In this document: piece after piece, positions 57,133 through 64,000 of the stretch
Position numbering within the stretch: position 1 is the stretch's first letter
Layout of the letters: each line of letters begins with the position of its first letter
From: Nectonema munidae
Lineage: Eukaryota > Nematomorpha > Nectonematoida > Nectonematidae
Assembly: GCA_030549495.1 (NCBI GenBank)
Contig: JAUIRK010000969.1
Span: forward strand, 763,501 to 827,500
Length of the DNA: 64,000 nucleotides
Direction: 5' to 3'
Translations under genes and position numbers: made by a program
The notes under the pieces: generated by a model
The model's input: the letters and a program-made list of their open reading frames with translations, nothing else
Told to the model about the DNA's origin: nothing
Databases searched by the model: none

Positions 57133-57705
57133 CTTTTGTTACATTTTGAGAAATTTTCACCTTTAATCTGTAATTTCCAACACAATTATAAAACCACTCT
57201 ACTATCAGAACCTAAATTTATTTGTAGAATTTTTTATTTATTTTTTTAATTCTCACATTTTGTTGTCCAAAAATGGGTACAAGAAAACAAGAAAAGACTT
57301 TTTGAAATCATTGTCTTTCAACTTAGCTTTCCAATATGCTTCAAAAAGATTTTCAATTCACAATTTGGCTATGGGAATAAAGGAAGCAGGAATCATGGTT
57401 GGTATATTCAAATGGAAAAAACAACATTTAAAAGAAAAGCTGTATGCTATGCAAACCTTGTAAGTTTTGTAAAAAGTCATGCAGGAGTGTTTGTTCAATT
57501 TGCAATCTAAATGATTGCCCTGATCATCGAGTTCAAATCAAAAAAAAATTTTTTTTTATGTGGTAATTCTGAATGAACCTATTTTAAAAGCTTGTTACTA
57601 TAACGCTTGTTACATTTTGAGAAATTTTCACCTTTTATTTGTAACAATTTCCGACACAATTATAAAACCACTCTACTATCAGAACCTAAATTTATTTGTA
57701 GATTT
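57133..57705. repeat. direct repeat, about 105 bp, flanking a piggyBac C-terminus
   Basis: TTGTTACATTTTGAGAAATT ... CACAATTATAAAACCACTCT ... CTATCAGAACCTAAATTTAT occurs at about 57135-57238 and again at about 57606-57703, with few differences. They bracket the coding fragment at 57247-57580. Confidence 0.8.
57247..57580 (+). pseudogene. piggyBac transposase C-terminal fragment with Cys-rich finger
   Basis: KTRKDFLKSLSFNLAFQYAS (57284-57343) followed, in another frame, by CKFCKKSCRSVCSICNLNDC and PDHRV (57448-57540). A basic helix before a C-x2-C/C-x2-C...H finger is the C-terminal arrangement of piggyBac transposases. One frameshift separates the two parts. No DDE domain is here. It lies between two direct repeats, which suggests an internally deleted or captured element. 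Confidence 0.6.
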
Positions 57706-57719
57706 TTATAAAATAATTT

Positions 57720-58410
57720 TAGTTTTCGTTTTTTATAAATTAACCTTCGTTTTTATATTACCTATAAATTTTGAATTATTTGCCAAAATTTTAAGTGCGA
57801 AACAAATACTTTCAAGTTTGAAAAATTTAGGTCTGTTCATAATGTATAGAATTAAAATAGCTTTAATTAAAATAAACTTATTTAGTTAGTAAATTTTTAG
57901 TTTAATTTACACTTGATTCCTCAAAAAATAAGGCGTTTGAATTGCGCTTATTGATAAGTTCACTGAAGAAAAAAATTACAAGAGAAAAATATCAAAATAT
58001 GTGTCTTACTAAATTTTCCTCAATAATTAACCTCATAAATTTATATGCTTTTTTTCTTTATAAAACACTCCCCTACAATAACCTAAATAATTTTAATTTT
58101 TGGTTCTCATACGCGCGCGCACACAAATATTTAAGAAATATTTTTCTGTATGAAGTTTTAGGAAACTCTTCTTTATTATTTAAAGAAATATTTTTATAAC
58201 CTGTACGGTTGATACCACTTAATTGTCATCTCCAATCTGTATACTACGGTGGTTTTTATTCCATAATAATATTTTTAAGGGTATAAAATGTTAATCTCCC
58301 TTATTTCGTTAGTACTTTCATGTGGTGTAGGTGAAATGACTTCAAATTAAGTTCATAGACCCATACTTGAACTCAAAATTTCACACAAAATTTTTTTTCC
58401 ACTAGAAATC
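57720..58410. other. AT-rich spacer, no gene recognised
   Basis: Two short hydrophobic open stretches (57560-57889, 57942-58199) look like chance frames in AT-rich DNA. Confidence 0.4.
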
Positions 58411-58415
58411 ACACA

Positions 58416-58530
58416 GGTACCAATGATCTTTAACAGGACCAAGATTAAAGGTACCAATGATCTTAAGCAGGACCTAGAATCACGGGGTACCGATGATCTT
58501 TAAGAGGACATAGAATCACGAGGATCTAGA
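58416..58530. repeat. minisatellite, about 45-bp unit, three copies
   Basis: GGTACCAATGATCTT occurs three times (the first as GGTACCAATGATC at 58416, then 58450 and, with G for A, 58495), each followed by A(A/G)(C/G)AGGAC and AGAATCACG-like sequence. Non-coding. Confidence 0.75.
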
Positions 58531-59399
58531 ATCCAATGTCTCGAGGAAAGCTGGGGACAAACAGACTTATGCTAGTGATATATAAGAATAATGGTTAACA
58601 GTCTAACAGTGAAAACCTTTTGTGCTTATTATTTGTCTTCTAAATATCAAGTGACTAATACAATCGTAATTTCTTGATTGAAATTAAATCAAATTATATA
58701 TAGATAATCATGCAATATTAAAAACGAAACAATCTTTATGCTAAAAATTCATGGCATCAAAGTTGATTCTTGCTACTATTATCCCTTTAATCTCCATTTT
58801 AATCACTACTCTATGATTCTTTTAATCAAAGTTTTGTTATGTTTTTGATTATTATGTTTTTTAAAATATAAAATTCTATTCCTCTATTGTATTGTTGAAA
58901 AAACATACATCTGTAAATTTTTTATATAGTTTTTATTGACGCAGCTTGTAAGACTATATAGTTACAATTTTGACAAAATAATTAAAGAAAAATCATTTTA
59001 ATTTAAATTTCGCTAGAGTTTATGAAGATGAGTAAATATATTTAATTTTTACTGTAGAAGTACAATAGTTTGTGGTGATCTAATAATGAAAACACGAAAG
59101 ATACTGCTTACATCAAAATATGAGCAGTGTCTAAGCTGAACATAAAGTTGAAGGCTACTTTCATAAAAGTCACACAACTAACACAGTTTACTATCTTTTT
59201 TTCCGTTTTGATGGGTGATAATTGTAATAAACCGTGAAAACAAAAAGAGTTTAAAGGCTTTATTGCACAAAACAGCAAACTAGATAATGTGCCCATAATT
59301 CATGCGCTTATATAGCATCCATAATTTGAATACGGAGATGCAGCGGTGATTGCACTTTGCTCTTTTACGTGCACATTATTTGCATGGTGACGCTTTCCT

Positions 59400-59605
59400 T
59401 TTCTTGGATGTGAGTTCCTTAGTAATTAGGATGCTTGCTGGTGGTTTGGCTTTGCAGTGTGTTTGGGGTGTTTGCAGTGTGGGTTTATTTGCATGTTGGC
59501 TGTTCGTTTGGCTTTGCAGTGTGTGTCTTTATTTGCATGTTGGCTGTTCGTTTGGCTTTGCAGTGCGTCTTTATTTGCATGCTGGATATTGGTTTGGGTT
59601 TGAGA
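59400..59605. repeat. GTTTGGCTTTGCAGTG minisatellite
   Basis: TTTATTTGCATGTTGGCTGT then TCGTTTGGCTTTGCAGTGTG repeats about four times with a unit near 45-50 bp, the outer copies more diverged. It is G-rich for this region and opens a spurious Cys/Trp-rich frame (59350-59625). Confidence 0.8.
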
Positions 59606-59939
59606 TAATTTGCATAGTACAATAATCTAAACTACTTTAATGATAAAAAAGAAACAAATAATTTTTTAAAGATAAATTTCTTATTATTTATAGAATTCTA
59701 TTTAGAAATCTTATCATTGGCAATTTCTCATTTTCAGAACATCATTAGAATTGATAAATATAATTTTTTTGTATATATAAAAATCATTTTCCTAATCGTT
59801 ATCATTGCCTATTTAGATTCCTAATTGTTAAACTACAATTTCAAAAAAAAGAGGGAACGATTCCAAACTTTAAATAAAACTTTTAATTTACTTAATTACT
59901 GTTATTGATTTTTAATTTTTAAAGGAAATAAAACTTATT

Positions 59940-60215
59940 TAACCGTTTTATTTTTTTTAAATATTCTTATTTTTTGTTTATTTTTTATTTTTATTTATAA
60001 ATATTTTCCTTTCTCTCTGATATTAAAATTAATTTCAAGGCAACAGAAATGGTTCTCACAAGTTAATTTTTTGCCTTTGAACCATCAGAACTCCAAATTT
60101 ACACAAAATTTTTCACTACAAAGTGTTTTGATAGAAAGAAAAGCTCGAGTTTTATAAGTATGTTAAGTTTTGTCTTTATAACTCTTGTTTTTTGTTCAAA
60201 AACCTATATATGCTT
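59940..60215. repeat. dispersed repeat also present at 54060-54325
   Basis: The two segments share, in order, a T-rich start, GCAACAGAAATGGTTC (GTAACAAAAATGGTTC in the other), the TCAGAA region, and CTCGAGTTTTATAAGTATGT (CTCGAGATTTATATGTATGT). Moderately diverged, same orientation. The family is unidentified. Confidence 0.6.
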
Positions 60216-61260
60216 TGCTTTATGAATAAAGTTTTGAGAGCTTGCATAATTTCTTATTTCTTAAATAATAAATATTTTTTATGTTCAAAATGAATACTAA
60301 AAGTGATTCAACTAAACTGAATAATAATACACATTTATACTGACTGGATAATGTTTCTTAGATTGTTGACTGCTTGCATGGATGTCACTCTTCTTTTTAA
60401 ATGGAGTATAAAATAGTTATAAACTGTTATTCAACTTGGTCGAGGAATTTGTTCTTGGCTGAAGCTATTCTTCCTTCCTTATATTTATTTCAATAAATTT
60501 CAAATATATAACAAGAAAATATAAGAATGGCTATGTTTTTGTATCAGATTCGTACATATCCCGTTTGTATTTGCAAATATATGCGTTAAAATTTCTCATA
60601 TGATAAAAACTTGTGTTTTTAAATTTGTTGACTTATTTTACATCCATGTAAATTGAATTACTATTATTTTCAATGTTAAATTCTATATGTATATTCAGAC
60701 ATTGAAAAAACAGAGGAGGTAGCATATATACTTCAACACTATAATATTAAAATATACGTACACGTATTATACATCCATGTAAATCGAATTCCTATTATTT
60801 TTACACATTTATCTCTTAAATCTATCGAGTCTATTGTTTCCCTTTTAAGAAAAGTCCACTTAATTTGCAATGTTTTTCTCACCCTAGTTTTACAATCTTT
60901 TTATGCCTCCATAATATATTTTAATCTGTTCTAAATACGGCCTGTGACTTATTTTTATAGACACATAGATAGCACTAAATTTTTATTTCATAATAACGTG
61001 TAAGGTAATTCATTTATATATCATTTCTAAACAATTTCATCAAATAATAAAAAAATTTATCGAAAAATGGAAAAAAATTTTTTATTAATTTATTTTCTTG
61101 GGGAATAAATACCCTAAAATTTAGTTTTATTTCTATAATATATATATATATTATTTAAATGTGTGGTGACGTCGACTTTATTTTATTTAAAGTAGCTAAA
61201 AAATAAAAGAATTAGAAAAGTTTTCTAGTTTTTTTGTAATATGTGAAGTTGTCTTTTTAG
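60216..61260. other. AT-rich 5' flank of NUP93
   Basis: Contains a short direct repeat ACATCCATGTAAATNGAATT (about 60641 and 60771). The promoter of the downstream gene should be here but no confident TATA or initiator can be chosen in such AT-rich sequence. Confidence 0.4.
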
Positions 61261-63717
61261 ATGGTGAATGTTACATTTAACGAGTTATTATCTAAAGCAA
61301 AAGAACTATCAAGTTCCTTTGGTATTAATGATGAAAATAAAATAAATAAAAATATACTTCAAGTTTATGAAGATAGTCAGAATAATGTGAGAAGTGAAGA
61401 ACGAACTCTTAATCTCAATAAGGCGTCAACAGTCCTTGAGTCTCTCGGTGTCGATGTGTTAGACAACAGCACCATAGAAAAACTGATGAAAATTAGTGAG
61501 TCACCCACTTCTTGCAGTGAAAGTGAAGATCTTAACTCTCACTTGAGTGGATTTAGAGAAAATATGCTCATTAATTTGATAGAAACTTCTCATAATCTTT
61601 CTGCCGAAAATTTTAATTCATTACAACTACAAAAGATGCAAGACTTTTGGATTGAAGAAAGAGATAAATTGCTTGAAGAGTGTGATATCAACTTTTTCTT
61701 AAACTCATCCCTGCCACTTAATCATAAAAGTCTCAATACGAAAGCAGAGTCTGTTAAAAATTTATATGCACCTTCTCTTCTCATGAAGAATTTATCCACC
61801 AAGGAGCTTACAGAGAAGTTTTTTGCTTCTGCTAAGGATGGCCAAAATGATAATGTTGTTGATTGCTGGCGCTTATCCTGTCTACTTCTTAAAGACATTC
61901 CTTCGTTTCCTTCTAAATCTTTTGAATCGCGTAGTTGTTCCAAATTTCAAAATTATTTGATCAGTCAATCAAAATACTTCTTACAGAACAGTTATTTTGA
62001 ATATATTAGAAAGTTTTGTGCAATGAATTTTCCAATTTCCTGTGCTTTCAGCGATGAACTGAAAGAAGATTGTGTTAAAATTTATTGCAAAAAACTTCTT
62101 TCCTCAAATCCATATTCTAAATTATTCGAAGATGGAGAGATGTTTCAAATTCCTATTTGGATGCTTATTTTTTATTACCTTCGCTGTGGATTGAACAATT
62201 CAGTTATTAATTTCGTGAATTCGATTGAACACATTATAAATGCAAACTTCAAATCGTGCCTAATTTCTTTTTTAAAAGAAGGCTACGTCCGAAACAATGA
62301 TGGAGCTTCTAACAACTTGAAGAGTGATTTTTATCAAAGAATTTTCCGATGTTCTGATCCCTATAAAAGAGCTTGCTACTCTGTTATTGGCAGATTTGAG
62401 CCGACTGATGATCATTCAGAAGTTATTAATAAAACAGATGATTATATCTGGCTCAAGTTATGTCAAGTAGAAAGAGATTGTTTTCCAAATGAAGCTTGTA
62501 CTGGAAGTGACAATACTGTGTTTTCCTTGCAGCGCCTACAAAAAGACATTATTTTCACATATGGTCCTGAGCATTTTCAAGCTCAAAGCAAACCGTGGCT
62601 ATACTTCCGTGTATTAATGCTGATAGGAGAATTTGAAGTGGCTTTCGACCATGGCCTCAAGTTTGCTGAACTTAACGTCCACGCTATTCACATGGCAATA
62701 TCATTTTATAAGACTGGACTCTTACGCTTGTTAAATCCTTCTTCACTTGCTCTTCTCTCTAAAGATGATGATAGATCAAAAGTTTGCTTCAAACTCAACT
62801 TCTCTAAAATGCTTCTTACATTCATAAGATCCTCTCTCAAAGATGATATAGTTGCAAAACTTCACTATTTATGCATTTTGAAAGATGAATCTGAAGACGT
62901 CTTTCTCTCCAATGTTGTGGATATTGCGATAGAAAGCAAAGAATATGACTTGATTTTTGGCAAATTTAGTGAACGATGTGTCGATATATCTGGTGAAAGT
63001 TTAATAAATAAGCTAGATCTTCCCTCTGATGTTATCAAGAAAACCGCTTACGAATTGGAAAATCAAGGAAGACTCTTTGAAGCTCTCCAATTATATAGAA
63101 TTTGTCATAGCTATGAAAAGATGTTGCCTATCTTACGCATATCCCTCTGTAATCATATTTTAGAAGATACGATGTCGCAAGCATCAGAGTTACTTAATCT
63201 TTCACATGAAGTTGGAAGTGATTTGAAAGAAGAGATTTCCACTGATAAAGATCTCGACCCAAATGAAAAATTTAACTTTTTTCTGGTCTTGGATCTCGTT
63301 AAGTTTTTTGAACTCTTTCGAAACGAGGCGTACATAGAAGCATTAAAGATGATAGAAATTTTAGAAATCATTCCCTTTAAAATCTCAGATATGAATCAAT
63401 GCTTGAGAAGATTTAGAACTTTTACTCCCGAAATTGCTCGTTTGTTTCCTGAAATTTTAATGTCCACGATGAAACTTTTAACTAATAGATTTAAGCAAAC
63501 CTTTCAAAAATCGTCAGAAATGATTTACGCACACAGAAATGATTCAAATCTATCCTCCGTTTCTCATTCCTCTTCATTCTTTGGAGAAAGTATGTCTACG
63601 ATTACACGCATTAAAGCTCAATCAAAGATTCTCATTACCTTTTGTAGTAGAATTTCTTATCCGATTTCCCCTGAGTTTAGCGCTAAACTCATTCAATTGG
63701 ATAATTCTTTACAATAA
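61261..63717 (+). CDS. NUP93: nuclear pore complex protein Nup93
   Basis: 818 codons in one uninterrupted exon, nearly the 819 of human NUP93. The N-terminus (FNELLSKAKELSSSFG, then GVDVLDNSTIEKLMKISES) corresponds to the family's FELLQQAEQL and RGLDI.HISQRLE blocks; in known orthologues this part binds the Nup62 channel complex and Nup188/205. From about residue 180 the protein is all-helical Nic96-type domain: CWRLSCLLLKDIPSFPS, FQIPIWMLIFYYLRCG, DDYIWLKLCQVERDC, FRVLMLIGEFEVAFDHGLKF, NVHAIHMAISFYKTGLLRL. The protein is a scaffold of the inner ring of the nuclear pore. ATG 61261 gives the expected N-terminus; no break is seen. Lack of introns parallels the SART3-like gene. Confidence 0.93.
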   Translation: MVNVTFNELLSKAKELSSSFGINDENKINKNILQVYEDSQNNVRSEERTLNLNKASTVLESLGVDVLDNSTIEKLMKISESPTSCSESEDLNSHLSGFRENMLINLIETSHNLSAENFNSLQLQKMQDFWIEERDKLLEECDINFFLNSSLPLNHKSLNTKAESVKNLYAPSLLMKNLSTKELTEKFFASAKDGQNDNVVDCWRLSCLLLKDIPSFPSKSFESRSCSKFQNYLISQSKYFLQNSYFEYIRKFCAMNFPISCAFSDELKEDCVKIYCKKLLSSNPYSKLFEDGEMFQIPIWMLIFYYLRCGLNNSVINFVNSIEHIINANFKSCLISFLKEGYVRNNDGASNNLKSDFYQRIFRCSDPYKRACYSVIGRFEPTDDHSEVINKTDDYIWLKLCQVERDCFPNEACTGSDNTVFSLQRLQKDIIFTYGPEHFQAQSKPWLYFRVLMLIGEFEVAFDHGLKFAELNVHAIHMAISFYKTGLLRLLNPSSLALLSKDDDRSKVCFKLNFSKMLLTFIRSSLKDDIVAKLHYLCILKDESEDVFLSNVVDIAIESKEYDLIFGKFSERCVDISGESLINKLDLPSDVIKKTAYELENQGRLFEALQLYRICHSYEKMLPILRISLCNHILEDTMSQASELLNLSHEVGSDLKEEISTDKDLDPNEKFNFFLVLDLVKFFELFRNEAYIEALKMIEILEIIPFKISDMNQCLRRFRTFTPEIARLFPEILMSTMKLLTNRFKQTFQKSSEMIYAHRNDSNLSSVSHSSSFFGESMSTITRIKAQSKILITFCSRISYPISPEFSAKLIQLDNSLQ

Positions 63718-63740
63718 CATTTACTTTTGTTAAAAGGATA

Positions 63741-63746
63741 AATAAA
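63741..63746 (+). promoter_or_regulatory. polyadenylation signal of NUP93
   Basis: AATAAA 24 bases after the stop codon. The 3' UTR is therefore very short, and a piggyBac-type terminus begins about 18 bases further on. Confidence 0.55.
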
Positions 63747-63759
63747 TCATTTCTTTGTA

Positions 63760-64000
63760 TTAACCCTCGCAGTACGGAAGGTGGCTTTTTACTCCACCTT
63801 TGAATTTGAATCGAATTTTTCACCCAATAACATATATCTAACCCTACCAAAAAATAATATCTAATTTTTAAATAAATTATTTGAAATAAATTCCATTGTA
63901 AAAAAAAATTCCAAAAATTTTCCCTTTTAATTTATGGGCATATTAAACAAATTTCTCTCTTTTTTTGAAAATAAAAAATACCTTTTTTAAAAAAATAATA
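63760..64000. mobile_element. piggyBac-type MITE, left end, runs off the window
   Basis: TTAA (63760-63763) is followed by CCCTCGCAGTACGGAAGG, the same terminus type as at 53578 and 56467 in opposite orientation. Just inside is a small foldback GGTGGCTTTTTACTCCACC, typical of piggyBac subterminal repeats. The right end lies outside. Confidence 0.5.

Noticed and set aside
59350-59625. Cys-rich secreted peptide
   Set aside because: The frame is created by the GTTTGGCTTTGCAGTG minisatellite.
54060-60215. large segmental duplication between 54 and 60 kb
   Set aside because: Only about 260 bases align, with much divergence; a dispersed repeat explains it better.

Overview
This looks like nuclear DNA of an animal. 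It is strongly AT-rich, the two recognisable host genes are metazoan orthologues, and almost everything else is animal-type transposable element. No bacterial-style operons, rRNA or tRNA genes are visible. The repertoire (RTE, CR1/Jockey-like and RNase H-bearing LINEs, hAT, piggyBac, pogo/Tigger, a Helitron, and MULE-like elements with a vertnin-type OTU domain) fits an invertebrate, perhaps an arthropod such as a copepod. That taxon is a guess from general knowledge, not from a search.

Host genes: a single-exon SART3 orthologue (minus, 2870-5368; U4/U6 snRNP recycling factor) near the left end, and a single-exon NUP93 orthologue (plus, 61261-63717; nuclear pore scaffold) near the right end. 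About 56 kb of transposon-derived DNA lies between them.

Layout: 0-2.9 kb holds an old hAT MITE, an RTE LINE relic and a 20-bp minisatellite. 5.4-6.4 kb holds a direct duplication in which one copy reads as a deletion-only version of the other. 6.5-7.4 kb holds a piggyBac transposase relic. 10.0-12.9 kb holds an RTE LINE (minus). 13.49-18.95 kb is one non-autonomous hAT-like element with perfect 8-bp target duplications, carrying a further hAT element and three MITEs nested inside it. 21.2-26.3 kb and 42.5-47.7 kb hold two near full-length copies of one LINE family (ORF1 with zinc knuckles; ORF2 with endonuclease, RT and RNase H; CTAC-repeat tail) in opposite orientations, each with its own target-site duplication. 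26.3-34.3 kb holds three pieces of a MULE-like family. 34.3-38.7 kb is a dense patchwork: piggyBac, a tRNA-type SINE sharing its tail with the big LINE, a GTF2IRD2/ZBED-like hAT, LINE 3' ends and a Helitron. 38.76-42.26 kb holds a third LINE family with a TTC-repeat tail. 48.8-50.7 kb holds an old retroelement fossil. 51.0-52.0 kb holds an OTU (vertnin-like) domain. 52-61 kb is AT-rich, with inverted repeats, minisatellites and piggyBac-type termini.

The most interesting theme is the MULE-like family. One copy (27.2-29.35 kb) has, in order, a Cys-rich finger, an OTU-type segment with its DGNC motif, and a MULE DDE-type transposase. Other parts of the same family occur at 26.3, 33.1-34.3 and 51.0-52.0 kb. 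All copies are broken. The two LINE copies, the SINE that appears to share their tail, and the nested hAT series give a relative insertion history that can be read directly from target duplications.
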